From NCBI GenBank assembly GCA_026708505.1, contig JAPOUU010000018.1:1-64000 (forward strand): DNA of 64,000 nucleotides, given 5' to 3'. This stretch comes from Hyphomicrobiales bacterium (GTDB lineage Bacteria; Pseudomonadota; Alphaproteobacteria; JAPOUT01). Made by a program: the position numbers and the translations under genes. Shown here one piece after another: positions 9,729-18,968 of the stretch. Each line of letters begins with the position of its first letter. Position 1 is the stretch's first letter. Under the pieces are notes generated by a model that saw only the letters and a program-made list of their open reading frames with translations, was not told where the DNA came from and did not search any database.

Positions 9729-11066
9729 ATGGCATCAGCCGCCGAACAACTTGCCGCCAATCTGAACTTCTCCGCCTTTGCGAAGGCGACCGAGTTGAAG
9801 AAGCGCATCTGGTTTACGCTCGGAGCGTTGCTGATCTACCGCCTCGGCACCTATGTTCCCGTTCCCGGAATTGACCCCGCCGCGCTGGCACAGGTGTTTG
9901 ATTCCAACCGCGGCGGCATCATCGGAATGTTTGACATGTTCGCGGGCGGCGCGGTCGGGCGCATGGCGATATTCGCGCTCAACATCATGCCGTACATCTC
10001 CGCCTCCATCATCATGCAGCTGCTCGCGACCACATCGCCGCACCTCGCGCAATTGAAGAAGGAAGGCGAGCAGGGACGCCGCCAGTTGAACCAATACACG
10101 CGCTACGGAACGGTGCTGCTCGCGGCGGCGCAGGGCTACGGCATCGCGGTCGGACTCGAAAGCGCCGGCGGGATTGTCACCGATCCGGGCCTGTTGTTCC
10201 GCCTCACCACGGTGATAACGCTGGTCGGCGGGACGATATTCCTGATGTGGCTGGGCGAGCAGATAACGGCGCGCGGAGTCGGCAACGGCATCTCGCTGAT
10301 CATTTTCGCCGGCATCGTCGCCGAACTTCCCGGCGCCTTTGCCGGAACGATGGAACTCGGGCGCCAGGGCGCCATCTCGACCCTGGTGATTTTGTTTTTG
10401 ATCGCAATGGTCATCGCGGTAATCGCTTTCATCGTGTTCATGGAGCGCGCGCAAAGACGTCTGCTGATTCAATATCCCAAGCGGCAGGTTTCCGGCGGCG
10501 CGTTTCGCGGCGAGAGTTCTTCGCATCTGCCGTTGAAGTTGAACACGGCGGGTGTCATTCCGCCGATATTCGCCTCGTCGCTGCTGCTGCTGCCGCTGAC
10601 CCTTGCAGGGTTTTCGTCCGCCGACAGCGACTCGTGGCTCGCGGTGGTCTCGACCTATCTCGGTCACGGACAGCCCCTTTACATGCTGTTGTATGCGGTC
10701 GGGATTATTTTCTTTTGCTTTTTCTACACCTCGATAGTGTTCAGTCCGGAGGATACCGCCGATAATCTTCGCCGCTACGGCGGATTCATTCCGGGGATTC
10801 GTCCCGGAAAGTCGACGGCGGAGTATATCGATTATGTGCTTACGCGTTTGACGACGGTGGGCGCGGCGTATTTGACGCTGGTGTGCCTGCTTCCGGAAGT
10901 TCTGGTTGCGCAGTACAACGTGCCGTTTTATTTCGGCGGGACGTCGCTGCTGATCGTTGTGTCCGTAACCATGGACACGGTTGCGCAGGTGCAAAGCCAT
11001 CTGCTCGCGCATCAATACGAAGGATTGATCCGCAAGTCGAAGCTGCGCGGGGGACGCACTCGATGA
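9729..11066 (+). CDS. secY: Protein translocase subunit SecY
   Basis: A 445-residue polytopic membrane protein, the pore of the SecYEG translocon. About ten hydrophobic segments are visible. Family signatures include GIDPAALAQVFDSNRGGIIG near the N-terminus, GVGNGISLIIFAGIVAELP in the middle and the C-terminal [17 protein letters not shown] tail that contacts SecA and the ribosome. Its stop overlaps the adk start. Confidence 0.98.
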   Translation: MASAAEQLAANLNFSAFAKATELKKRIWFTLGALLIYRLGTYVPVPGIDPAALAQVFDSNRGGIIGMFDMFAGGAVGRMAIFALNIMPYISASIIMQLLATTSPHLAQLKKEGEQGRRQLNQYTRYGTVLLAAAQGYGIAVGLESAGGIVTDPGLLFRLTTVITLVGGTIFLMWLGEQITARGVGNGISLIIFAGIVAELPGAFAGTMELGRQGAISTLVILFLIAMVIAVIAFIVFMERAQRRLLIQYPKRQVSGGAFRGESSSHLPLKLNTAGVIPPIFASSLLLLPLTLAGFSSADSDSWLAVVSTYLGHGQPLYMLLYAVGIIFFCFFYTSIVFSPEDTADNLRRYGGFIPGIRPGKSTAEYIDYVLTRLTTVGAAYLTLVCLLPEVLVAQYNVPFYFGGTSLLIVVSVTMDTVAQVQSHLLAHQYEGLIRKSKLRGGRTR

Positions 11067-11677
11067 ACCTGATTTTTTTGGGACCGCCCGGTGCGGGCAA
11101 GGGAACGCAGGCGCGCCATGTCGCGGAGCGGCACCGCCTTGTCGCCTTGTCGACCGGAGACATGCTGCGCGCGGCGGTCGCCGAAGGTAGCGAGATCGGC
11201 AAGCAGGTGCGTTCGATAATGGAAAGCGGCGGATTGGTTCCCGATGAAATTGTCGCTTCGCTGATATCGGAAGAGTTGAAGCGCGCGCGCGGCGATAGCG
11301 CCGTTGAGGGCGTTTTGCTGGACGGCTTCCCCAGGAATCTCAAGCAAGCGAAAATGCTGGAGGAAATTCTCGCGGAGCAGGACGAAAGCATCGATATGGT
11401 GCTGGAACTGGGTTTGGAGGACGACGCCTTGCTGCGCCGCATCGAATCGCGCATCGCCGAAAATCCGTCCGAGCGCCGGGAAGACGACACGCCGGAGGTT
11501 CTGCGCCGCCGCATCAAGGTCTACCACGATGAAACCCGCCCCCTGAGCGATTACTACCGCGAGCGCGGCTTGCTGCGCCAAATCGACGGCTCCGCCCCGA
11601 TAGAGGAGGTTGCCCGCTCGATTGAGGCGGCCCTCGCGAATATCGGCGATATTGGCGGAAAAAGGAAGGCAGGTTGA
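11063..11677 (+). CDS. adk: Adenylate kinase
   Basis: A 204-residue adenylate kinase (ATP + AMP = 2 ADP). ATG 11063 overlaps the secY stop; the P-loop [12 protein letters not shown] follows directly. The NMP-binding [18 protein letters not shown] and the LID-side [13 protein letters not shown] are present. The LID is short and has no zinc-binding cysteines, the form usual in alphaproteobacteria. Its place between secY and rpsM is typical of that class. Confidence 0.97.
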   Translation: MNLIFLGPPGAGKGTQARHVAERHRLVALSTGDMLRAAVAEGSEIGKQVRSIMESGGLVPDEIVASLISEELKRARGDSAVEGVLLDGFPRNLKQAKMLEEILAEQDESIDMVLELGLEDDALLRRIESRIAENPSERREDDTPEVLRRRIKVYHDETRPLSDYYRERGLLRQIDGSAPIEEVARSIEAALANIGDIGGKRKAG

Positions 11678-11744
11678 CGATGTCGAAAAAGCGGGTATAT
11701 TTGATGCATTGGGCTGGGGAGTTGAACTTTCAAGGAGCGGATTC

Positions 11745-12113
11745 ATGGCTCGGATAGCCGGAGTAAACATTCCTGCAAACAAGCGGGTGGAGGTGTCGTT
11801 GACCTACATCCACGGCCTTGGCGCGCGCAAGGCCCGCGAGATTTGCGCCAGCGCCGGCATCGAGTCCTCCAAGCGCGTCAACGAATTGAGCGATGCCGAA
11901 GTCATTCGAATCCGCGAGGTGATCGACAAGAGTTACATGGTTGAAGGCGATCTGCGTCGCGAGACCAGCATGAACATCAAGCGCCTGATGGACCTGGGTT
12001 GCTACCGGGGGTTGCGGCACCGCAAGGGACTGCCGGTTCGGGGGCAGCGCACCCACACTAACGCACGCACGCGCAAAGGTCCCGCGCGTCCAATTGCAGG
12101 GAAGAAGAAATAA
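11745..12113 (+). CDS. rpsM: 30S ribosomal protein S13
   Basis: A 122-residue S13, the 30S head protein contacting the large subunit and P-site tRNA. ATG 11745 follows AAGGAG at 11732-11737 and gives [19 protein letters not shown]. The basic C-terminus [15 protein letters not shown] is complete. The 67 bp between adk and rpsM contain no gene that I can see. Confidence 0.97.
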   Translation: MARIAGVNIPANKRVEVSLTYIHGLGARKAREICASAGIESSKRVNELSDAEVIRIREVIDKSYMVEGDLRRETSMNIKRLMDLGCYRGLRHRKGLPVRGQRTHTNARTRKGPARPIAGKKK

Positions 12114-12115
12114 AA

Positions 12116-12505
12116 ATGGCACGGGAAACTTCACGGGTACGTCGTCGGGAACGCAAGAACATCATGGCGGGTGTCGCGCATGTGAACTCGACCTTCAACA
12201 ATTTGGTCATCACGATTACGGATGCACAGGGGAACACGATTTCATGGTCATCGGCGGGAACGATGGGCTTCAAGGGTGCGCGCAAGTCGACGCCTTATGC
12301 GGCGCAGATGGCCGCCGAAGATGCCGCCAAAAAGGCGATGGAGCACGGCATGACAACGCTCGAGGTGGAGGTTCGCGGACCGGGTTCGGGACGCGAGTCG
12401 GCGCTTCGCGCGCTGCAGGCCGCAGGTTTTACAATTACGTCGATACGCGACGTTACGCCGATACCGCATAACGGGTGCCGGCCGCCGAAGCGTCGACGGG
12501 TATAG
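12116..12505 (+). CDS. rpsK: 30S ribosomal protein S11
   Basis: A 129-residue S11 of the 30S platform. Motifs [20 protein letters not shown] and the C-terminal [18 protein letters not shown] are diagnostic. It starts 2 bp after rpsM. Confidence 0.98.
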   Translation: MARETSRVRRRERKNIMAGVAHVNSTFNNLVITITDAQGNTISWSSAGTMGFKGARKSTPYAAQMAAEDAAKKAMEHGMTTLEVEVRGPGSGRESALRALQAAGFTITSIRDVTPIPHNGCRPPKRRRV

Positions 12506-12538
12506 CAAGGGAGGTTTTACTGTGATGGAGAGGTTCGC

Positions 12539-13606
12539 ATGGAGATGCAGATGAGTTCGTCGGAAGAATTAAGTAGCCTGCAAGCAGGTGACAAGCATTG
12601 GAAAGAGTTGGTTCACCCCAACGACTTGGAGGTGATCCCCGAAGGGGACGGCAACCGTGTTGCAACGGTTATCGCCGATCCTTTGGAGCCGGGATACGGC
12701 TACACGCTGGGCAATGCGCTGCGGCGCGTGTTGCTGGCATCGCTGCAGGGTGCCGCGGTCACGGGTGTCCGGATCGAGGGCGTGTTGCACGAGTTCTCCA
12801 ACATTCCGGGCGTGCGCGAGGATGTCACCGACATTATCCTGAACATCAAGTCGCTCGCACTGCGGATGCACTCGGAAGGGCCGCGCCGCATGACCTTGCG
12901 CCAGAGCGGTCCGAAGGTCGTCACCGCCGGTGACATAGAAACCGATGCCGATGTCGAGATTATCAATCCGGACCAGGTGCTGTGCTCCCTGGATGACGGC
13001 GCCGAGATCGTGATCGAGTTCAGCGTGGATACGGGCAAGGGATATGTGTCCAGCGAGCACAATCGTTCCGACGACGGATCGATAGGCTTGATAGCGGTGG
13101 ACAGCATCTATTCGCCGGTGCGCAAGGTTTCCTACAAGGTCGAGAATACCCGTGAAGGACAGCACCTGGATTACGACAAGCTGACCATGCGCGTCGAAAC
13201 CAACGGAGCGATGCCTCCCGTGGAGGCGATTGCCTCGGCGGCTCGAATCCTTCAGGACCAGTTGCAATTGTTCGGCGTGTCGAGACGATCGGAGCAGCCC
13301 ACCATCGAAGAGAGAATATCGATGGTGACGCCGAGTTTTGACAGCAATCTGCTCAAAAAGGTGGACGAGCTGGAACTTTCGGTTCGCTCCGCGAATTGCC
13401 TGAAGAACGACAACATCGTCTACATCGGGGATCTGATTCAGAAAACCGAAGGCGAAATGCTGCGTACGCCGAACTTCGGGCGCAAGTCGCTCAACGAAAT
13501 CAAGGAAGTCCTCGGGCGTTTAAACTTGGAGTTGGGACAAAAAATTCCGGGCTGGCCTCCCGAGAACATCGAAGAGATGGCCCGTCGAGCGGAGGATCGT
13601 TATTGA
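12539..13606 (+). CDS. rpoA: RNA polymerase alpha subunit
   Basis: A 355-residue alpha subunit. The N-terminal assembly domain has [19 protein letters not shown] and the alpha-CTD helix-hairpin-helix motifs appear as [12 protein letters not shown] and [17 protein letters not shown], which bind UP elements and activators. Start ATG 12539 follows GGAGAGG at 12526-12532; the N-terminus is about 15 residues longer than in E. coli. It lies in the alpha operon between rpsK and rplQ. Confidence 0.98.
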   Translation: MEMQMSSSEELSSLQAGDKHWKELVHPNDLEVIPEGDGNRVATVIADPLEPGYGYTLGNALRRVLLASLQGAAVTGVRIEGVLHEFSNIPGVREDVTDIILNIKSLALRMHSEGPRRMTLRQSGPKVVTAGDIETDADVEIINPDQVLCSLDDGAEIVIEFSVDTGKGYVSSEHNRSDDGSIGLIAVDSIYSPVRKVSYKVENTREGQHLDYDKLTMRVETNGAMPPVEAIASAARILQDQLQLFGVSRRSEQPTIEERISMVTPSFDSNLLKKVDELELSVRSANCLKNDNIVYIGDLIQKTEGEMLRTPNFGRKSLNEIKEVLGRLNLELGQKIPGWPPENIEEMARRAEDRY

Positions 13607-13609
13607 ACC

Positions 13610-14050
13610 ATGCGCCATCGCAAATCCGGACGCAAACTGAATCGCACCTCGAGCCATCGCAAGGCGATGCTCGCGAACATGGCGGTTGCGCTGATCAAGC
13701 ACGAGCAGATTGTCACCACCCTGCCCAAGGCGAAGGAGTTGCGCCCTTATGTGGAAAAACTGATAACGCTGGGTAAAAAAGGTGATTTGTCTTCGCGCCG
13801 CCGGGCGCACGGGATATTGCCGGCGGCGGACAAGCAATGGGTCGGGACATTGTTCGACACGCTTTCGCCGCGCTATGCCGAACGCCACGGGGGATATGTC
13901 CGGATATTGAAGGCGGGGTTTCGCTACGGAGACGATGCGCCGCTGGCCGTGATTGAATTGGTGGATAGGGACCCCGAAGCGCTGGGGCAGGATTCCGGCC
14001 CCGTGATTGAACGGGAAGTGCCGGAGGAGCAGGAGGACTCCACCACTTAG
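13610..14050 (+). CDS. rplQ: 50S ribosomal protein L17
   Basis: A 146-residue L17. It begins [20 protein letters not shown], a near-invariant start, and contains [20 protein letters not shown]. The C-terminal 25 residues are acidic, an extension often seen in alphaproteobacterial L17. It closes the alpha operon; no strong terminator hairpin is obvious in the 49 bp before rarA. Confidence 0.97.
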   Translation: MRHRKSGRKLNRTSSHRKAMLANMAVALIKHEQIVTTLPKAKELRPYVEKLITLGKKGDLSSRRRAHGILPAADKQWVGTLFDTLSPRYAERHGGYVRILKAGFRYGDDAPLAVIELVDRDPEALGQDSGPVIEREVPEEQEDSTT

Positions 14051-14099
14051 CGGAGGAGGCGAAACTTTGTCTGGGAAAGCCGCGACGAGGGATCTAGGA

Positions 14100-15404
14100 A
14101 TGACTCAGGCGGCGGCTGTTCCGCTGGCGGAGCGTTTGCGCCCGGAACGTTTGGAGGAAGTCGTTGGACAGGCTCATCTGTTTCACGGCGAGGGGGAAGA
14201 CACCGAAACATTTCAAGGACCGCTGGGGCGCATGCTCTCGAAAGGGAGAATCGCCTCGCTGTTGCTGTGGGGCCCGCCGGGCTCGGGCAAGACGTCGATA
14301 GCGCGTTTGCTGGCGGAGCGCGTCGGCATGGAGTTTCGACAAATCTCGGCGATATTTTCCGGTGTTGCCGAGTTGAAGAAGATATTCGAAGAAGCCCGCC
14401 GGCTTCGCGAGTCCGGCGCTTCGATGGCGCTGTTCGTGGACGAGATTCACAGATTCAACCGGGCGCAGCAGGACAGCTTCCTGCCCGTGGTTGAGAGCGG
14501 CGATGTCGTTTTGATCGGCGCAACCACGGAAAACCCCTCTTTCGAGTTGAACGCGGCGTTGCTTTCACGCATGCAGGTGCTTCGGTTGAGCCGCCTGGAC
14601 GATGATGCGCTAAACCTGTTGCTGGAGCGCGCCGAATCCCATGTCGGCGCGCGTCTTCCGGTAGACGAAGACGGACGCGCCGCCTTGTTTGATATGTGCG
14701 ACGGCGACGGACGTTTTCTGCTCAACATCATCGAGGAGATTTTTGCGGCCCCTCCCGAACAGGACATGGACAGGGAGGAGGTCGGGCGTTTTGCGCAGCG
14801 GCGCGTTCCGGTTTACGACAAGGACCGCGAAGAGCACTACAACCTCATCAGCGCGCTGCACAAGGCGATACGCGGGTCGGATGTGGATGCGTCCTTGTAT
14901 TGGCTGGCCCGCATGCTGCAGGGTGGCGAGGATCCGTTGTTTCTCGCGCGTCGGCTGATTCGCATCGCATTGGAAGACGTGGGGCTTGCCGACCCGCAGG
15001 CGTTGGTGGTTTGCGAGGCGGCCAAGGAGGCCTACCGGTTCTTGGGAACGCCGGAAGGCGAGCTTGCGCTGGCGCAAAGCGTGGTTTACCTGGCGATGGC
15101 GCCGAAGTCGAATGCGGCTTACCGGGCGCTCACAAAAGCATGGCGCGACGCCGAGGCGAGCGGCTCCCTGCCTCCCCCGATGCACATTCGCAACGCGCCG
15201 ACGCGCGCGATGAAGTCGTGGGGTTACGGTTCCGGCTACCAGTATGACCATAACGAGGAGGACGCGTTTTCCGGACAGGAGTATTTTCCCGACGGGAAAA
15301 AGCGGGAAGAATATTACCATCCGGTCGAGCGCGGTTTTGAGCGCGAGATGATCAAGCGCATGGCATATTGGAAGCGCCTGCGCGCCGAGAGAACACCCAA
15401 ATGA
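14100..15404 (+). CDS. rarA: Replication-associated recombination protein A (RarA/MgsA AAA+ ATPase)
   Basis: A 434-residue clamp-loader-like AAA+ ATPase acting at stalled replication forks. From ATG 14100: Walker A GPPGSGKTS at residues 58-66, Walker B LFVDEIHRF at 111-119 and the sensor GATTENPSFELN. The C-terminal half has the MgsA oligomerisation features, including HIRNAPTRAMKSWGYG. A TTG at 14069 would give a slightly longer form. The rplQ-rarA-crcB-RluC neighbourhood is common in alphaproteobacteria. The stop overlaps crcB by 4 bp. Confidence 0.95.
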   Translation: MTQAAAVPLAERLRPERLEEVVGQAHLFHGEGEDTETFQGPLGRMLSKGRIASLLLWGPPGSGKTSIARLLAERVGMEFRQISAIFSGVAELKKIFEEARRLRESGASMALFVDEIHRFNRAQQDSFLPVVESGDVVLIGATTENPSFELNAALLSRMQVLRLSRLDDDALNLLLERAESHVGARLPVDEDGRAALFDMCDGDGRFLLNIIEEIFAAPPEQDMDREEVGRFAQRRVPVYDKDREEHYNLISALHKAIRGSDVDASLYWLARMLQGGEDPLFLARRLIRIALEDVGLADPQALVVCEAAKEAYRFLGTPEGELALAQSVVYLAMAPKSNAAYRALTKAWRDAEASGSLPPPMHIRNAPTRAMKSWGYGSGYQYDHNEEDAFSGQEYFPDGKKREEYYHPVERGFEREMIKRMAYWKRLRAERTPK

Positions 15405-15796
15405 GCTGGGCGGTTGCATTGGCGGTCGCGGTCGGCGGCGCATTGGGGGCGTTGGGAAGATATGTCGTTAATGTGCTCGCGGAGCGCGTGTTGTCGTTTC
15501 TCTCGCTCGGGCAGCTTCCTCTTGCGACTTTTACGGTGAATATTGCGGGGTCTTTTTTGATGGGTTTGCTGGCGGGCGGATTGCTGTTGCGTTTTCCGTC
15601 AAACGAAGTGCTTCGGGCCTTTCTGGCGACGGGCCTGCTGGGAGGATTTACAACGTTTTCGGCATTTTCGCTTGAGTTGGGCGAAATGGTCACGCAGCGT
15701 CATTACGGCATGGCGCTGGGTTACGGGAGCGCATCGGTTGTATTGGGCTTGTGCGCGTTTTTGCTGGGAATGTCTTTGGTTCGGGTGTGGGCATGA
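15401..15796 (+). CDS. crcB: Fluoride channel CrcB/FluC
   Basis: A 131-residue small membrane protein with four hydrophobic helices; dual-topology dimers export fluoride. Signatures are GGALGALGRYVVN, FTVNIAGSFLMGLLAG with the conserved Asn, and GGFTTFSAFSLE, the phenylalanine/TFS box that lines the pore. ATG 15401 overlaps the rarA stop. No fluoride riboswitch can be placed, because the gene has no leader of its own. Confidence 0.93.
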   Translation: MSWAVALAVAVGGALGALGRYVVNVLAERVLSFLSLGQLPLATFTVNIAGSFLMGLLAGGLLLRFPSNEVLRAFLATGLLGGFTTFSAFSLELGEMVTQRHYGMALGYGSASVVLGLCAFLLGMSLVRVWA

Positions 15797-16818
15797 GCGC
15801 GGACACGCAAGCGGACAACGCGAAAAAAATCGGCGGCGATTATCATGTCGTCGTTGCGGACGAATCGGGTTTGCGACTGGATCGCTGGTTTCGGGCGCGT
15901 TATCCGGGGTTGGGACACGCCCGCTTGTCGAAATTATTGCGGCAGGGGCAGATACGCCTGGATGGAGCGCGCGTCCCCGGCAGCGCGCGCTTGGAGACCG
16001 GGCAGAAAATTCGCGTGCCGCCCCTGCCCTCAAGCGCGATAACACCGAGAGTAGCGCCGCAAGAAGTCAGCGCGGCGGACGCGGCGTTTGTGGAAGGCTT
16101 GCTTTTGCATCGAGATGAATCCGTTTTGGTTTTGAACAAGCCGTCGGGTTTGGCTGTTCAGGGCGGAAGCGGCTTGCACCGGCATCTGGACGGAATGCTG
16201 GGAGGCCTGCGTTTCGGGCGCGAAGATTCACCGCGCCTGACCCACCGTCTCGATCGCGATGTCTCCGGCGTGCTGGTCCTGGGGCGTAGTTCAAGGGCCG
16301 CGGCGCATTTGTGCGAATCTTTTCGCGAGCGCCGCGTCGGAAAACTGTACCGGGCGTTGACGCTGGGCGTTCCGACGCACCCGAAGGGCCGCATTGAAAC
16401 TTCGATGGAGAAAGCATCGAACGACGGCATGGAAAAAATGACTCTCGGCAAGGGCAAGAAGGCATGCACGGATTATGCCGTGGTGGAAGCGGTCGGAACG
16501 CGTTTTGCATGGATAGGGTTTGTTCCGCAAAGCGGCCGCACGCACCAATTGCGGGTTCATGCGGCGGCGTTGGGATGTCCGATTTTAGGAGACGGGAAAT
16601 ACGGCGGGCGCGAGGCGCGCATGGCCGGGGAGGAGACGGGGCTGGCCTCGGGATTGCATCTTCATGCGACGCGGTTGCGTTTGCCGCACCCCGACGGCGG
16701 CATACTGGATGTCGTTGCGCCTCCGCCCCCGCACATGGAGGAGAGTTGGCGCACGCTGGGATTGGATTGGCGCACGGGCGGGGAGATCGAGGATTCTGTT
16801 TGGCGTTCTTTGGTCTAA
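15793..16818 (+). CDS. RluC/RluD-family ribosomal large subunit pseudouridine synthase
   Basis: A 341-residue enzyme that isomerises uridines in 23S rRNA. An S4-like RNA-binding domain covers about residues 26-75 (LRLDRWFRARYPG), followed by the catalytic domain. The catalytic motif HRLDRDVSGVLVLGRS places the essential aspartate at residue 154; SGRTHQLRVHAAALG is the second signature. The start overlaps the crcB stop (ATGA). The end overlaps the convergent ATPase gene by 4 bp. RluC is more likely than RluD from context, but I cannot separate them with certainty. Confidence 0.88.
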   Translation: MSADTQADNAKKIGGDYHVVVADESGLRLDRWFRARYPGLGHARLSKLLRQGQIRLDGARVPGSARLETGQKIRVPPLPSSAITPRVAPQEVSAADAAFVEGLLLHRDESVLVLNKPSGLAVQGGSGLHRHLDGMLGGLRFGREDSPRLTHRLDRDVSGVLVLGRSSRAAAHLCESFRERRVGKLYRALTLGVPTHPKGRIETSMEKASNDGMEKMTLGKGKKACTDYAVVEAVGTRFAWIGFVPQSGRTHQLRVHAAALGCPILGDGKYGGREARMAGEETGLASGLHLHATRLRLPHPDGGILDVVAPPPPHMEESWRTLGLDWRTGGEIEDSVWRSLV

Positions 16819-17993
16819 CCGGTTCTTTCCCTTAAAGTTTCAATAAAGCGCGAAAGCGACAGAACGGTCGTTTTATTATCGCCCCGAAATTCATCTTCCC
16901 CGGCGTAAACGACAAATTTCCTTTGCACTTTTAGGTCCTCGCAGGCTATATGAAACCCTTTTTTAAGCGTAGGCGTGCGATTGGATTTAATTTCAACCGC
17001 CCAATAGTTATCCAATCCAAACTCAAGAAGCAAATCAATTTCAGCTCCGGCAGAAGTTCTGTAAAAATAGGGATGAACCCCAAACGGCAATACCGAGATG
17101 ATATTTTCGATTACAAACCCTTCCCAGCTTTTATCTCGAATTGAATGGCCCAGTAATTCCTCATAATTGGGTATTTGCAGAAGTGTGTGGAGGATGCCAC
17201 TGTCTCTAATATAGATTCTTGGAGATTTAGTAAGTTGTTTTTTTATGTTTCCATGCCAAGGCTCAAGCCTGCGAACCAATAACAAATCAACCATTAAGTC
17301 CAGATACCGGCTAACCGTGACGCTTTTTACGCTTAACGGGCTTGCTATTTTTGAAGCGTTGAATAATTCACTTTGCGTGTGCGCAAGCATTGTCCAAAAA
17401 CGCATGAGTGTTGCGGCGGGAATGCGTGAACCTAATTCTGGGATATCGTGTTCCAAATAAGTGCGGATAAAGTTTTTCCTCCATTTATGGCTTTTTTGAT
17501 CGCTTTGCGCCGCATAACTGTCAGGGAATCCGCCGCGCATCCACAATCTTTGCAACGGTTCGCCTTCCGGCTCTTCTATTTCGAACGGATTGAGGCTTGT
17601 CAGCTCGTGATAACAAATGCGCCCTGCAAGACTTTCAGAGCTTTGCTTTAGTAGTTTATTTGATGCGGAGCCGAGAATAAGGAACCGGCCATTGCCGCGC
17701 CCTTCGCGCCGCCTGGCATCAATGATGCCGCGCAACGACATAAACAGATCGGGATAGTTTTGGACTTCATCAAGAATTACCAATTCATCAGCATGGCGGT
17801 CCAAATAATGAGTGCTGTCCTCCAACCTTCGTAAATTTTCCGATTTTTCAAGGTCAAGGTAGTTTGACGGTCGGGTCTTAGCAATTTCAAGGGCAAGCGT
17901 CGTCTTGCCGACTTGGCGTGGCCCAAGAATGGCTACCGCCGGATTTTCGTTTAGGTCTCGGGCAATCTCTTGTGCTAATTCCCTTTTATACAT
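16815..17993 (-). CDS. AAA+ ATPase with C-terminal DUF4143 (PD-(D/E)XK-like) domain
   Basis: A 392-residue protein of the AAA_14/DUF4143 family. Walker A GPRQVGKTT is at residues 24-32 and Walker B LVILDEVQ at 71-78. The C-terminal domain carries AEIDLLLEF followed by WAVEIKSN, that is D-x(n)-E-x-K, the pattern of a PD-(D/E)XK nuclease fold. The family is widespread and mobile; its biochemical role is not settled. GC content is clearly below that of the flanking core genes, and the gene faces against the rarA-RluC operon, overlapping it by 4 bp, both signs of transfer. No good ribosome binding site precedes ATG 17993. Four 23-bp tandem repeats begin 20 bp upstream and may be its operator. Confidence 0.88.
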   Translation of the reverse strand: MYKRELAQEIARDLNENPAVAILGPRQVGKTTLALEIAKTRPSNYLDLEKSENLRRLEDSTHYLDRHADELVILDEVQNYPDLFMSLRGIIDARRREGRGNGRFLILGSASNKLLKQSSESLAGRICYHELTSLNPFEIEEPEGEPLQRLWMRGGFPDSYAAQSDQKSHKWRKNFIRTYLEHDIPELGSRIPAATLMRFWTMLAHTQSELFNASKIASPLSVKSVTVSRYLDLMVDLLLVRRLEPWHGNIKKQLTKSPRIYIRDSGILHTLLQIPNYEELLGHSIRDKSWEGFVIENIISVLPFGVHPYFYRTSAGAEIDLLLEFGLDNYWAVEIKSNRTPTLKKGFHIACEDLKVQRKFVVYAGEDEFRGDNKTTVLSLSRFIETLRERTG

Positions 17994-18012
17994 GCTGTGA
18001 TATTAGCATAAA

Positions 18013-18104
18013 ATGTTAAATTTACAAGGTAGGTCATGTTAAATTTACGAGGTAGGTTCTGTTAAATTTATGAGGTAGGTTATGTTAAATTTACGAGGTA
18101 GGTT
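18013..18104. repeat. Four 23-bp tandem repeats upstream of the DUF4143 ATPase
   Basis: Four head-to-tail units of 23 bp start at 18013, 18036, 18059 and 18082. The consensus begins atgttaaatttac and ends gaggtaggtt. Units differ at only a few positions (for example c for t at the end of unit 1, and c for a at the start of unit 3). Each contains the 8-bp palindrome TAAATTTA, so the repeat carries four evenly spaced palindromes about two helical turns apart. The array lies 20-111 bp upstream of the ATPase start, where a promoter and operator would be. Confidence 0.9.
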
Positions 18105-18141
18105 TCACCGGTTTTTCAGCGGGAAATCATAGCTAAATCCT

Positions 18142-18198
18142 CCAAAATCCCGCGTAAATCGCCGTATTTTCCGAAGATATGCCATGGAAAGAAGGCGC
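18142..18198 (+). repeat. Dispersed intergenic repeat, copy A
   Basis: The 33-bp core 18142-18174 matches 37854-37886 at 26 of 33 positions and, in reverse complement, 51290-51322 at 24 of 33. Similarity to the second copy continues weakly to about 18198 (atgg-agaaggc). All three copies sit in AT-rich intergenic DNA. Confidence 0.55.
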
Positions 18199-18245
18199 GC
18201 CCCGGTTGGATGCGCTTAGCCGTTTGAAAGAGCCTCCACAGGGAA

Positions 18246-18968
18246 TTATTCATCCGACAGGAATTCGCCGACCAGCCGGTTAAATATCTCGGGCCGCTCC
18301 ATATGGACGGCATGGGCGCATCCGGGAACGACGGCCAGGTGGCTGTTGGGAATTGTGCGCCAAAGTTTTTCGATTTGCGGCCAAAGATAGGCGCGGTCCC
18401 TGTCGCCCCAAAGGATTAATGTTTCTGCCGTTATTTCCGGAAGGTAATCTTCGCCCGTCCATCCTTGCATCGCTTTGAGTCCCGCCAAAATTGCCTGCAG
18501 CGTGCTTTGCTCCGCAATGGCGGCACAAGCCGGATACGAAGGGGCGGTATCGGCATGCAGGAACCAGGTCGCAGAGATGCGCCGCGCGGTCGTCTTTGCT
18601 CCGTCCGCGCGTGCTCGTTCCATTGATGTCGCAATCGATTCGAAGCGTCCCGGAAGAACACCCTTCGCGCCCGTGCCATAAAGAACCAATCGCGCAACGC
18701 GTTCCGGATCTTTGCGAACCATCTCTTGCACGATCATTCCGCCCATGGAGTGCCCGAGCAGATCAAATTTCCGCACTCCACGCTGCGTCAGTTCCTCGAG
18801 AACCGAGTCCGCAAAGTTTTCAATTCGATGGAGCGGTTCTTGATGTGCGTTCTTGCCGAAACCCGGCAGATCAACACAAATCAACTCGCGCCCGTTTCCC
18901 AACGGCGCCTGATGGCTCCATTGATCGCTTCCGCCCATGAAGCCATGGACAAGGACCAGCGGATTCAA
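18246..18968 (-). CDS. Alpha/beta hydrolase linked to the betaine-type ABC transporter
   Basis: A 240-residue alpha/beta-fold hydrolase. I choose TTG at 18968-18966, whose last two bases overlap the proW stop (TTGA); it gives NPLVLVHGFMGG, where the first strand of the fold should start. Longer readings run inside proW. Oxyanion HG is at residues 8-9, nucleophile Ser74 in GHSMGG, acid Asp189 or Asp191 in WGDRDRAYLW and His219 in GCAHAVHMERPE, so the catalytic triad is complete. The substrate is unknown. Being the last gene of the proXVW operon it may act on an imported quaternary-amine ester or similar compound, but that is inference from position only. Confidence 0.85.
   Translation of the reverse strand: MNPLVLVHGFMGGSDQWSHQAPLGNGRELICVDLPGFGKNAHQEPLHRIENFADSVLEELTQRGVRKFDLLGHSMGGMIVQEMVRKDPERVARLVLYGTGAKGVLPGRFESIATSMERARADGAKTTARRISATWFLHADTAPSYPACAAIAEQSTLQAILAGLKAMQGWTGEDYLPEITAETLILWGDRDRAYLWPQIEKLWRTIPNSHLAVVPGCAHAVHMERPEIFNRLVGEFLSDE

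Noticed and set aside
9735-11015. A 426-codon open frame on the minus strand across secY
   Set aside because: Antisense shadow of a clear secY gene; rich in R, H and Q as expected for reversed membrane-protein codons.
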